A DNA stretch of 20,152 nucleotides from Alloclostridium intestinigallinarum (GTDB taxonomy: Bacteria > Bacillota > Clostridia > Christensenellales > UBA3700): contig CAJFNB010000031.1 of NCBI GenBank assembly GCA_904393845.1, positions 1-20,152 of the forward strand, written 5' to 3'. Under the pieces are notes generated by a model, which was not told where the DNA came from, searched no databases, and saw only the letters and a list, made by a program, of their open reading frames with translations. Below are positions 8,729-15,795 of the stretch, in pieces (position 1 is the first letter of the stretch; the number at the start of each line of letters is the position of its first letter). A program made the translations under genes and the position numbers.

Positions 8729-8755
8729 GAGCGGCTGTCAATACGGGCGAATAAT

Positions 8756-8782
8756 ACGGCGCGGGTATATTATCCGCGCCGT
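8756..8782 (+). terminator. GC-rich hairpin after the LRR gene, weak terminator
   Basis: ACGGCGCGG (8756-8764) and CCGCGCCGT (8774-8782) form a perfect 9-bp stem with a 9-nt AT-rich loop, 28 bases after the stop codon. The following sequence has no proper T-tract, so termination efficiency is uncertain. Confidence 0.5.
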
Positions 8783-8848
8783 TGTCAAATAAGCAAGGCG
8801 GAGTAAAAATTTTTCGGTAAAAAACTGTTTTATTTGATAAAAAAACGC

Positions 8849-8877
8849 TTGACAAATCGCGCCGCTTATTATAATAT
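8849..8877 (+). promoter_or_regulatory. tRNA-Asn promoter
   Basis: TTGACA (8849-8854) is followed 17 bp later by TAATAT (8872-8877). The overlapping perfect TATAAT (8870-8875) has a 15-bp spacer. The tRNA begins about 20 bases downstream. Confidence 0.75.
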
Positions 8878-8896
8878 AGTATTCGCTATCGCAAAT

Positions 8897-8972
8897 GCCC
8901 CTATAGCTCAGTCGGTAGAGCATGCGGCTGTTAACCGCAGTGTCATAGGTTCGAGTCCTATTGGGGGCGCCA
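8897..8972 (+). tRNA. tRNA-Asn(GTT)
   Basis: A 76-nt cloverleaf. Acceptor GCCCCTA pairs with TGGGGGC (one G-T). The D-arm is GCTC/GAGC, the anticodon stem TGCGG/CCGCA encloses loop CTGTTAA with anticodon GTT, and the T-arm is ATAGG-TTCGAGT-CCTAT. The discriminator is G and CCA is encoded. It reads AAC and AAT codons. Confidence 0.98.
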
Positions 8973-9029
8973 CATAGAAAAAGGAGAGTTTTCAAGCTCT
9001 CCTTTTTCTATATGGCGCCCCCCAATAGG
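8957..9029. repeat. Palindrome containing the tRNA-Asn 3' end and its inverted copy
   Basis: The left arm (8957-8988) begins with the last 16 bases of tRNA-Asn (T-stem 3' strand, acceptor 3' strand, GCCA) and continues into the terminator. The right arm (8997-9029) is its reverse complement with one inserted base and one substitution. The inverted copy of the tRNA end lies at 9013-9029. Confidence 0.9.
8974..9011 (+). terminator. tRNA-Asn intrinsic terminator
   Basis: A perfect 15-bp stem, ATAGAAAAAGGAGAG (8974-8988) with CTCTCCTTTTTCTAT (8997-9011), encloses an 8-nt loop two bases after the tRNA CCA. The T-tract lies within the 3' arm. It is nested in the larger palindrome at 8957-9029. Confidence 0.8.
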
Positions 9030-9033
9030 CCCG

Positions 9034-9074
9034 CGCACCCGCAATTTTTCATATCGGGAAAAATTGCAGGTGCG
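9034..9074. repeat. Hairpin 2 downstream of tRNA-Asn
   Basis: Arms at 9034-9050 and 9058-9074 are 17 bp with a single mismatch (CGCACCCGCAATTTTTC and its complement), around a 7-nt loop. It begins 4 bases after the first palindrome ends and abuts hairpin 3. Confidence 0.85.
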
Positions 9075-9106
9075 GCAAACGCGCCACCCATTGCCGGCGC
9101 GTTTGC
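9075..9106. repeat. Hairpin 3 downstream of tRNA-Asn
   Basis: GCAAACGCGCC (9075-9085) and GGCGCGTTTGC (9096-9106) form a perfect 11-bp stem with a 10-nt loop. From here to 9219 I see no gene, RNA or further repeat. Confidence 0.85.
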
Positions 9107-9219
9107 TTTCGCCGTAAGATAAGCGACAGCGTAGCAGATACTTTTTCATAAAATATCTCCGCCTTTCCGCCTAATAAGAAAGCAAATTACTTTTTTCGGA
9201 AAAATTCTTCAAAAACTTT

Positions 9220-9248
9220 TTTAATTTGACATGTATAGTCATATTAAA
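9220..9248. promoter_or_regulatory. 29-bp palindrome, candidate operator over the -35 box
   Basis: TTTAATTTGAC (9220-9230) and GTCATATTAAA (9238-9248) pair at 10 of 11 positions around ATGTATA. The left arm contains TTGACA (9226-9231). The nearest -10-like hexamer, TATATT (9254-9259), is 22 bp away, too long for an unassisted sigma-A promoter. Activation, or another sigma factor, may be needed. Confidence 0.6.
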
Positions 9249-9282
9249 GGCGGTATATTATAACTACAAATGAGGTGACGTT

Positions 9283-9552
9283 ATGGAAACAAGGTATATT
9301 ATGAACGACGCTATCGACAACAGAAACTGCCGTACGGACAGGGGCGGTTATCCTTTTTACGGACAAAGCGGAATGAGCTGTGCGGATAAAATGTTTCTGG
9401 ACAGCGTGGTAAGGCGGCAGGAACTTGCCATGAAGGATCTTTTTCTGCTTGCGGACAGATATCCGGGGCTTATCCCTTCGGAAGCCCTCGGCGGACTTTA
9501 CGCAATAAACACTCTGCTCCAGGACTGCAAGGAAAGCGCGATAAGACGATAA
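9283..9552 (+). CDS. Small protein of unknown function, 89 aa
   Basis: I do not recognise the family. The first 30 residues are polar and Gly/Tyr/Arg-rich (NRNCRTDRGGYPFYGQSG). From about residue 33 the sequence looks helical and amphipathic, with a small-protein fold likely: CADKMFLDSVVRRQELAMKD and then PSEALGGLYAINTLLQDC. There are three cysteines (C16, C32 and one near residue 81) and no signal peptide or membrane span. GAGGTGA five bases before the ATG is a strong ribosome-binding site, a 29-bp palindrome lies upstream and a clean terminator follows. Together these support a real monocistronic gene. A sporulation or coat-associated role is conceivable in this kind of organism, but nothing in the sequence demonstrates it. 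Confidence 0.8.
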   Translation: METRYIMNDAIDNRNCRTDRGGYPFYGQSGMSCADKMFLDSVVRRQELAMKDLFLLADRYPGLIPSEALGGLYAINTLLQDCKESAIRR

Positions 9553-9590
9553 TCACCACCCATCTATTTTCCCTACACCCCGAAAGGGGA

Positions 9591-9614
9591 GGGGGCGCGT
9601 CTGCGCCCCTTTTC
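9591..9614 (+). terminator. Intrinsic terminator of the 89-aa gene
   Basis: GGGGCGC (9592-9598) and GCGCCCC (9603-9609) form a 7-bp stem with a GTCT loop followed by TTTTC, 40 bases after the stop codon. Confidence 0.85.
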
Positions 9615-9763
9615 ATTTTAAGCCGGTATTGCGGAAAGGTTATTTTCGATACGATTCCGGCAAACCCGCCTGCGTGCGATTCCGCCGCCTGGGGAGTATG
9701 CTGCTTGCCTTATGCTTTTTTCGCGGAGAAAAAGTTATATTCCGCCGTTTACTTCAAAACGGC

Positions 9764-9795
9764 GCAAAAAAAACTCCGCCCCGTAAGGAGCGGAG
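9764..9795 (-). terminator. Intrinsic terminator of the XRE gene
   Basis: On the minus strand CTCCGCTCC and GGGGCGGAG (9795-9774) form a 9-bp stem with one G-T pair and a TTAC loop, followed by eight T residues. It starts about 19 bases after the XRE stop codon. Confidence 0.9.
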
Positions 9796-9813
9796 CGGCA
9801 GGTTTTTTGTAGG

Positions 9814-10029
9814 TTAATCTTCGTCTTTCAGCGCGAAGCCAAGCAGTTCGTCTACCGTCACGCGGAAAATGCGCGCTATTCTGCACAATATCTGCAAAGA
9901 AGGCTCGGAAGAGCCGTTTTCGTAGTGTGAGATGGTGCGCTGAGATACGCCGAGTTTATCGGCGAGCATAAACTGTGACATTCTGCTTTGCTTGCGGAGC
10001 AGTCTTAGATTCTTTGCGAAATCCGTCAT
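9814..10029 (-). CDS. XRE-family helix-turn-helix transcriptional regulator
   Basis: A 71-aa protein that is essentially one HTH_3/Cro-CI domain. Residues 5-62 hold the five-helix fold, with the recognition region SQFMLADKLGVSQRTISHYENG at about 18-39 and the closing IFRVTVDELLG at about 53-63. It has no ligand-binding or oligomerisation domain, so it is a minimal DNA-binding protein. GGGAGA upstream sets the start. It is transcribed from its own consensus promoter, divergently from the glycosidase gene, which makes it a candidate local regulator of that gene and of itself. This is inference from position. The C-terminus is acidic (ALKDED). Confidence 0.92.
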   Translation of the reverse strand: MTDFAKNLRLLRKQSRMSQFMLADKLGVSQRTISHYENGSSEPSLQILCRIARIFRVTVDELLGFALKDED

Positions 10030-10066
10030 ATTTATCTCCCTTAATCGCTAAATTGTTACGCAAAAT

Positions 10067-10095
10067 ATTATAGCATAAGAAGCGGTAAAATTCAA
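10067..10095 (-). promoter_or_regulatory. XRE gene promoter
   Basis: On the minus strand TTGAAT (10095-10090), a 17-bp spacer and TATAAT (10072-10067) preceded by TGC (extended -10). The expected start near 10060 gives a 30-nt leader containing GGGAGA. Confidence 0.82.
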
Positions 10096-10115
10096 TAATT
10101 TTTTGCAATTTCCCA

Positions 10116-10151
10116 TTGACAATATTTTAACGTTATAATATCATATAATAA
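10116..10151 (+). promoter_or_regulatory. Glycosidase gene promoter with overlapping AT-rich palindrome
   Basis: TTGACA (10116-10121), a 17-bp spacer and TATCAT (10139-10144); a second hexamer, TATAAT, lies at 10144-10149. The 19-bp near-palindrome TTATAATATCATATAATAA (10133-10151, one mismatched pair) covers the -10 and likely start site, where a repressor could block it. Confidence 0.6.
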
Positions 10152-10214
10152 ACGGCATATAAGAGGTTTTTTCTTGAAAAAGCCGCAAAAACAGCCTTAA
10201 ATATGAGGAAAATT

Positions 10215-12080
10215 ATGGAATTTACAGCAAAAAGCGTTAAAAAAATACTTTCCGTATCAGACGGCAGACTGACGGGCGGCAGTATCGTAAACCTCGTTAC
10301 CGGAGCGGAATACGCGCTCGCGCCGTCCGACGAATTTACGGTGTGTTACAGGGCGTCCGCAAGCCGTTTTTCCGCGAAAAAAATCATATCGTCCCGCTCC
10401 TGCCGTTTTAAGGAAACGGAATGCGGATACACCGCTTCCGCGGACGGATTTTCCGCCGAAGCCAAGTTCGAAGAAGCGGGCGAAGCGCTGCGCCAGACCT
10501 TTGCTTTCAGGTTTGATAAAGACGTATTTATCGAATATATCCGGTTCGGCGGCGGTGAGAAGAATTCCGCCTTTTCGTGGTGCGCTCCCGTGGGAAAGCG
10601 CGTATTCCAGCCTGCAAAAATAGCGGCAATGGGTCAGCCCGTGTATAACGGCGACGTATTCACGGCGATAGAAAGTCCCATGGGTGAAAATACGATAGCG
10701 GGCGGAAGGGTGCGCATGTCCTATTATACGGGCAGAATGTTCGGCGAGGTGTGTAGCGAAGGGGCGTACGTTCCTCCTTCCATAGTGTTCGGCGGAGGCG
10801 GAAAGGCGGAATTCACTTCCATGCGCCGCGACTTTTTCCGTTACGTGCGCACGTTCTCGCGCCCCGAGCGCTTCCGTATCCAGTTTAACTGCTGGTACGA
10901 CAATATGCTTGATATAGACCCTAATAATATAAAATCATCTTTTACCGCGGTATACGAGGGGTTCAAAAAGGCGGGGCTGAGACCGCTTGACTGCTTTGTG
11001 GTGGACGACGGCTGGACGGAGTACGACAAACCTAAGTTCTGGCAGTTCAACGACAAGTTTAAGCAAGGTTTTTCAAACGAAGCCGCGCTTACACGTTCTT
11101 TCGGTTCGGCATTCGGCGTGTGGTTCGGTCCGCGCGGCGGCTATACTTCGCAAACGCCCGTATACGCTTCGCACCTTGAAAAGATAGGCTACCACAAAAA
11201 CAAACTCTCGCGCGACATTTGCACGGCAGACGGCAAATACGCGGCGGATTTGTGCGCGCGCATGGCGGAGTTTTGCGAAAAATACAACGTGCGGTATTTC
11301 AAGATTGACGGCTTTGCCATAACTCCCTGCTACGCGAAGGACCACAATCATCCGCCCGCCCGCGGTCTGACCGGCAAGGCTTTTTATACGTATCTTTGGG
11401 AGTGCTGGTGCAAGGGCTTCGAGCATATACGCAGCGTATGCCCGGACGTGTGCCTGAATATCACTTCGTATTCCCATTGCTCGCCGTTCTTTTTGAAATG
11501 GGCGGACTATGTGTGGATGAACAACGCTTCGGATATGTACTACATAGGTAAGGGCGACAACCTTTCGCAATGCCTTAATTACCGCGATTCGCGCTACCGC
11601 GATTTGTTCGAAGTAAGGCAGGTGCAGTTCCCCGCGGCGCACCTTTACAACCACGAGCCGTGCTACGCCGAGCGCAATTACAATCCGCCTCTTCCCAATC
11701 CCTCGCATAAGACGGTCGTATATACCGACGAACAGTTCGCGCTCTATCTCAAATGCTGCATGATGCGCGGAAGCGGACTTGCGGAGGTGTATTTTTCGCC
11801 GTCTATGATGGACGGGGACAAGTGGAATATAGCCGCGCGTACGCTGGAATGGGCGGAAAAGCATTACGACGTGCTTTCGCATTCGGAATTTTTCGGCGGC
11901 GATCCCGCTAAGGGCGAAGTTTACGGCTATATCGCCTGCAACGGCAAGGATTACGCGCTCATGCTGCGCAACAGCGGCGGCAAGGCGGCAAAATACTCTT
12001 TCGACCTTCCGGGAGCGGGCAGGGTGAGCGGCACTCTCGCGCCTTTTGAAATCAGATTTTCCGACAGTTTCGGCGGCTGA
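10215..12080 (+). CDS. Glycoside hydrolase, clan GH-D / alpha-galactosidase-like
   Basis: A 621-aa protein. Residues 1-205 are beta-rich, like the N-terminal supersandwich of GH36 enzymes. The (beta/alpha)8 barrel begins near FNCWYDNM, has VDDGW at 263-267 and a strand-end motif YFKIDG whose Asp365 matches the catalytic nucleophile of GH27/GH36. Asp440 (NNASDMYY), 75 residues later, is the best acid/base candidate. A small C-terminal beta domain ends in ALMLRNSGG...LAPFEIRFSD. With no signal peptide it should act on imported sugars in the cytoplasm. ATG 10203 is also in frame, but GAGG at 10205-10208 sits 6 bases before ATG 10215, which is preferred. Substrate and exact family are not determined, and no transporter genes flank it. 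Confidence 0.8.
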   Translation: MEFTAKSVKKILSVSDGRLTGGSIVNLVTGAEYALAPSDEFTVCYRASASRFSAKKIISSRSCRFKETECGYTASADGFSAEAKFEEAGEALRQTFAFRFDKDVFIEYIRFGGGEKNSAFSWCAPVGKRVFQPAKIAAMGQPVYNGDVFTAIESPMGENTIAGGRVRMSYYTGRMFGEVCSEGAYVPPSIVFGGGGKAEFTSMRRDFFRYVRTFSRPERFRIQFNCWYDNMLDIDPNNIKSSFTAVYEGFKKAGLRPLDCFVVDDGWTEYDKPKFWQFNDKFKQGFSNEAALTRSFGSAFGVWFGPRGGYTSQTPVYASHLEKIGYHKNKLSRDICTADGKYAADLCARMAEFCEKYNVRYFKIDGFAITPCYAKDHNHPPARGLTGKAFYTYLWECWCKGFEHIRSVCPDVCLNITSYSHCSPFFLKWADYVWMNNASDMYYIGKGDNLSQCLNYRDSRYRDLFEVRQVQFPAAHLYNHEPCYAERNYNPPLPNPSHKTVVYTDEQFALYLKCCMMRGSGLAEVYFSPSMMDGDKWNIAARTLEWAEKHYDVLSHSEFFGGDPAKGEVYGYIACNGKDYALMLRNSGGKAAKYSFDLPGAGRVSGTLAPFEIRFSDSFGG

Positions 12081-12100
12081 CGTTTCGGGGCTATACGGTA

Positions 12101-12138
12101 TAAAATAAACCGCGCGTATATTCGCGCGCTTTATTTTA
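12101..12138. terminator. Bidirectional intrinsic terminator after the glycosidase
   Basis: TAAAATAAA (12101-12109) pairs with TTTATTTTA (12130-12138). An inner GC stem, CGCGCG with CGCGCG (12111-12116 and 12123-12128), lies around a TATATT loop, with one mismatch between the two stems. It lies 21 bases after the stop codon. Confidence 0.85.
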
Positions 12139-12170
12139 CATAAAAAGTTATAAAATAAACGATAATAAGG

Positions 12171-12199
12171 TTGAAAAATATCAAGTATTTTGGTATCAT
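12171..12199 (+). promoter_or_regulatory. Promoter of the GLUG surface protein gene
   Basis: TTGAAA (12171-12176), a 17-bp spacer and TATCAT (12194-12199) with an upstream TGG, an extended -10. The expected start is near 12206, giving a 43-nt leader. Confidence 0.75.
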
Positions 12200-12248
12200 A
12201 TTAGAAAAGTACGCTTGCGCAACGTAAGCGGTAAATCCGGGAAGAATA

Positions 12249-15200
12249 ATGAGAAAGAAAGTTTTGGCATTGATTATAATTTTGTGTCTGGCGCTGGGCG
12301 CGCTTGCGGCTTTCGCCGCCTGCGACAACACCGGCAAGCTGGATACGCCCTCGGGCTTTACACTGAACAGGCAGACGCAGACGCTCACCTGGGCGCGCGT
12401 GGATAACGCCTACGCCTACGACTTTTACGTCACGGACGAGCAGGGCAACCGCAGTAACGTGAACAATATCCGCGTGCAGGAAGACGAAGACGGCAACGTC
12501 GACCCGCCTTCGCAGTCGCTTGCGGGAATCACCGCTTCCGGCACGTACACCATTCACGTACAGGCGCTTGCAAATCCCGACGAACTCGACGTGAGCGGCA
12601 ATCCCGTGCACCAGGACAGCGACGTTGCCGAATACACCTATGTGCGCGGCAACCGCTACAACAATCCGCAGAACGTTGTTGCCGAATATACCGAGGCGCA
12701 GGAAGGCTCGGGCGTAATGGGCTTGCGCGTCACCTTCGACGCGGTAGAAGGCGCGGCAAATTACACCATACAGATTTTAAGCGGTAGTACCCTTTTGACG
12801 GAATTGTCGGATACCGACTCCACGTCCAATTGGTTCGAAACTTATATCGAAAAAGATTCCGACGAAGAGGATTCGGACGGCAATAAAACCACGGAAAGGT
12901 TTTCCGACAACCCCGGAACGTATACCGTCCAGGTGCGCGCCAACGCGGCAAGAGAGAGCAACGACATTCCCTCCGCATGGTCGAGGACGAGCGTAAACGT
13001 CACTGCACAGCTTTCAAATCCGCTCATCACGCAATATTCGTTCACCAGCGAAACCAGCCAAAGGCTGAGGTGGACGCAGGTTCCCAACGCTTCTTCCATA
13101 ACCGTCGAAGCGTGGAAAATAGATACGACCGACGACGAGTCTCTCAACGACAGCGCGCTTACTCTCTTCCAAAATATAGAAAAATATGCTGAGAACCACG
13201 ACGCGGACTACACCTATACCACGTCGTCCGGCACGGCGCAGAATACCCTGCTCAGCAGTCTTAACATGACTGAAGCGGGAGAATACCTCATTACGGTAAA
13301 AGCCAACGGCAACGATACCATATACTTCTCTTCGCCCAGAGTAAATACGGTCGCTTCCGCGCAGGAGGCGACTGCGGAAAGCCACCTTTATACGGCGACG
13401 GTAATATCACCCGTGAACGTCTCTGCGGATATGCCTGCGGACGGCAATACGGTAAACGTTTCGTTCAACGACATAAAAACCACGGGTACTTCCGGGATAA
13501 GCGACACTTTGTATATCCGCTTTACGCAGGATATTCTGGACAACGCCAATATGTTCAAAATAATCCTCTCTTCCGTGAACACGTCTTCGTCCAATTCGCT
13601 TTCCGACGTTACCGCTTCGGTAAGACTTGAACTCGGCACGGGCGAAAATGAAGGAAAAATCATAATCCGTTCCGGATCCGACGAATACGAAGCGGCGACT
13701 CTGACGCAGGAAGGCGACGGCTATCTGCTCACTTACTCGCTGGAAAGGATATTCCACAGCGCGGCTGAAGAGGGAACCCAGCCCACGCACAACCAGTCGT
13801 CTTCCAATATGTACGGCAGATATTTCAACGTAAGCGTTCAGGCATGCTACTATCAAAGCGAGAATATCGGCGTTTCCGACGAAGGGCTTACCGGCAACGT
13901 CACGGCGCATCTTCCGAGCGGAAGCGTTACGCTTGAAACTTCCTGTCTGTCCGCCTGCGAACCCGAATTCGACGCGGAAACGAATACCTACACGATAAAA
14001 ACCACGCATCTTACGAATGACGAAGGCGGCAATACGGGCGTTTACGCCACGGCGCGCGCCCGGCTCATGTATATTCAGAAACTTATGCTTTCGGGCGAAG
14101 ACTGCGAAGGCATGACGTTTATCATCGCGGAGGACGTCGACTTCAACAACAACGCCTGGCTTGCGCTTGACGATATATCTTTCAAGGGCACGATAAAGAG
14201 CGCGGATATAGAATATTCCGAAGGCGTCACCCGTTCGGGAGAATATACGATAAGCAATATGCATATTCTCAACCGCGCGGCGCTCGAATATGCGCGTACA
14301 GAAGAACATGAAAGCGCGCTCGGCTCGTTTACCGAAAACTACGCGATGTTCCCCTTATTCGGAGGTACGCTCAGCCACGTGAACTTTACGGACGTTACCG
14401 CTACCGACGCCGAATATTCTTACACCGTACCGGGGCAGGAGGCCACCGAGGATACCGAAGCGACCGAGGACGAGGAAAAATATCAGCGCGCGAATACCAC
14501 AGCGGTTATCGCCGGTGTGAACGACGGCACTATAGAATACGTCTATGTGGGCGGCACTTTTGAAGCAATCAACACTTCCGGCGTGATAGCGGCGGTCAAC
14601 AACGGCACTATTACCGCCTGCGAAAGCGACGTTTCCTTCTCCGCAACGGCATACTCCAAACTTGAAGAGGGCGCGGAAGGTGAAGATAACACCGCATATG
14701 TGGGCGGACTTGTCGGACGCAACTCCGCTTCGGGCAAGATTGTGGCAAGTTCGCACCGCGGCGACGTGACGCTGACAAATACGGTTTTGGGCAATACCGC
14801 TCTCGGCGGCTTTGTCGGCTTGAACGAAGGGACTATAGAAAACAGCTTTGCCACGGGCAATATAAGCGACGGCGGCACCACCGTAATGCTGTATACGGGC
14901 GGTTTTGCCGGCAGTAATGCGGCAGGCGCAACCATAACAAACAGCTACTACGGCAGTAAGTTTACCGCGGGCGCATACGGCAATATCGGTGAAGTACGCG
15001 CCGAACACGTCGGCGGGTTCGTGGGCAGCAATGCGGGTACGATAAGCTATGCTTACGCGGTTGCAAGGGTGAACGGAGGAGCTACCGCGGGCGGTTTCGC
15101 GGCGGCAAACAGCGGCACGATAAGCTACGCGTACAGCGCCGGCACGACCAGAATAAATACGACCGTTCCTTCATTTGTATATGGCGCGGCAACGCCCGAA

Positions 15201-15587
15201 AACTGCTTTATGTACGACTATAACGGCGGAGAGCAGGGCGGCAGCCTTGCAGGGTTGAATAACTCCGCTCTCACGTCGAACAGATTCAGTGTTGCTTCCG
15301 CTTATCAGACGCCTTTGCTCGACGGACTTTTGTACGTGGAAAGCTACAGCGAGAACGTGTCCGTAAGCGGTACGCCCGCAATCGAAGGAGTGATGACTGT
15401 CGGCGGCAGCGAATATACGATAGGCTATGATTCCACCGCCACCGCGGACGGCTACACCGTAACGGTATACGTTTCAGGCGGACCCGGACGTTTCGACCTC
15501 AGCGGCAGTGCGGTCGTGAAGTATGTCGTCACCGACGGCACGGGCAGCGTTGTCAGCTGCATCACCGTAAATATTACGGTCAGGTAA
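12249..15587 (+). CDS. Large secreted lipoprotein with Ig/FN3-like domains and GLUG repeats
   Basis: A 1112-aa protein. Residues 1-24 are a signal peptide (RKK then a hydrophobic core LALIIILCLALGALAAF), and FAAC at 22-25 is an imperfect lipobox suggesting acylation at Cys25. Residues 33 to about 380 contain at least three FN3/Ig-like units with TWARVDNAYAYDFYV-type strands. A further beta-rich region runs to about 600. From about 700 a right-handed beta-helix begins, with GLUG-type repeats at about 750, 776, 815, 851, 883, 920 and 947 (GGLVGRNSASG, GGFVGLNEGTI, GGFAGSNAAG, GGFVGSNAGTI, GGFAAANSGTI). The last 130 residues are another beta domain. The protein is acidic and Ser/Thr/Asn-rich. 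GLUG repeats occur in adhesins and some surface proteases, but no catalytic motif is seen, so adhesion or substrate binding is the best guess. GGGAAG precedes the ATG. Confidence 0.88.
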   Translation: MRKKVLALIIILCLALGALAAFAACDNTGKLDTPSGFTLNRQTQTLTWARVDNAYAYDFYVTDEQGNRSNVNNIRVQEDEDGNVDPPSQSLAGITASGTYTIHVQALANPDELDVSGNPVHQDSDVAEYTYVRGNRYNNPQNVVAEYTEAQEGSGVMGLRVTFDAVEGAANYTIQILSGSTLLTELSDTDSTSNWFETYIEKDSDEEDSDGNKTTERFSDNPGTYTVQVRANAARESNDIPSAWSRTSVNVTAQLSNPLITQYSFTSETSQRLRWTQVPNASSITVEAWKIDTTDDESLNDSALTLFQNIEKYAENHDADYTYTTSSGTAQNTLLSSLNMTEAGEYLITVKANGNDTIYFSSPRVNTVASAQEATAESHLYTATVISPVNVSADMPADGNTVNVSFNDIKTTGTSGISDTLYIRFTQDILDNANMFKIILSSVNTSSSNSLSDVTASVRLELGTGENEGKIIIRSGSDEYEAATLTQEGDGYLLTYSLERIFHSAAEEGTQPTHNQSSSNMYGRYFNVSVQACYYQSENIGVSDEGLTGNVTAHLPSGSVTLETSCLSACEPEFDAETNTYTIKTTHLTNDEGGNTGVYATARARLMYIQKLMLSGEDCEGMTFIIAEDVDFNNNAWLALDDISFKGTIKSADIEYSEGVTRSGEYTISNMHILNRAALEYARTEEHESALGSFTENYAMFPLFGGTLSHVNFTDVTATDAEYSYTVPGQEATEDTEATEDEEKYQRANTTAVIAGVNDGTIEYVYVGGTFEAINTSGVIAAVNNGTITACESDVSFSATAYSKLEEGAEGEDNTAYVGGLVGRNSASGKIVASSHRGDVTLTNTVLGNTALGGFVGLNEGTIENSFATGNISDGGTTVMLYTGGFAGSNAAGATITNSYYGSKFTAGAYGNIGEVRAEHVGGFVGSNAGTISYAYAVARVNGGATAGGFAAANSGTISYAYSAGTTRINTTVPSFVYGAATPENCFMYDYNGGEQGGSLAGLNNSALTSNRFSVASAYQTPLLDGLLYVESYSENVSVSGTPAIEGVMTVGGSEYTIGYDSTATADGYTVTVYVSGGPGRFDLSGSAVVKYVVTDGTGSVVSCITVNITVR

Positions 15588-15607
15588 AAAACGGAAACGG
15601 TCAATTC

Positions 15608-15650
15608 AAAAATATACGGGCGGCAAAGTTTTGCCGTCCGTATATTTTTT
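15608..15650. terminator. Strong intrinsic terminator after the GLUG gene
   Basis: Arms AAAATATACGG-CGGCAAA and TTTGCCG-CCGTATATTTT pair almost completely around a tiny GT-rich loop and end in a T-run (15645-15650). It lies 20 bases after the stop codon and has A-runs on the other side, so it could work both ways. Confidence 0.92.
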
Positions 15651-15674
15651 CATATACTGTTTTCGCTCACGAGG

Positions 15675-15795
15675 GTACTGCGTATAAGCACCCTCCTGCG
15701 GTGTCAAGTCAACTTTTTCCTCAGTCACGTACGCCCTAGTACGCTCGCTCGTAAAAGGTTGTCTTTCCTAGCATTAGGGCACTTCTACGCAGTGC
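15675..15795. repeat. 121-bp foldback element, MITE-like or structured RNA
   Basis: The termini (15675-15695 and 15775-15795) are inverted repeats matching at 16 of 21 positions. Inside, 15707-15718 pairs with 15753-15764 (AGTCAACTTTTT with AAAAGGTTGTCT, 11 of 12 counting G-T). At the centre CGTAC (15728-15732) and GTACG (15739-15743) close a GCCCTA loop. The whole unit can therefore fold into one interrupted hairpin. It holds no open reading frame. Confidence 0.7.

Noticed and set aside
8738..8995. Minus-strand frame of 85 codons containing NRTRTYDTAVNSRMLYRLSYRG
   Set aside because: It is an antisense translation of tRNA-Asn, a familiar spurious ORF; the tRNA and its promoter fully explain the sequence.
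8897..9029. Integration (att) site at tRNA-Asn
   Set aside because: The duplicated 3' end is inverted rather than direct, and no integrase gene is present in the window.
8957..9106. CRISPR array after tRNA-Asn
   Set aside because: The repeats are inverted, of unequal length and different in sequence; there are no direct repeats with regular spacers.
9629..9817. 62-codon plus-strand frame from a TTG start
   Set aside because: No Shine-Dalgarno, an Arg/Lys-rich composition, and it runs through the XRE terminator and into the XRE stop codon; better explained as noncoding.
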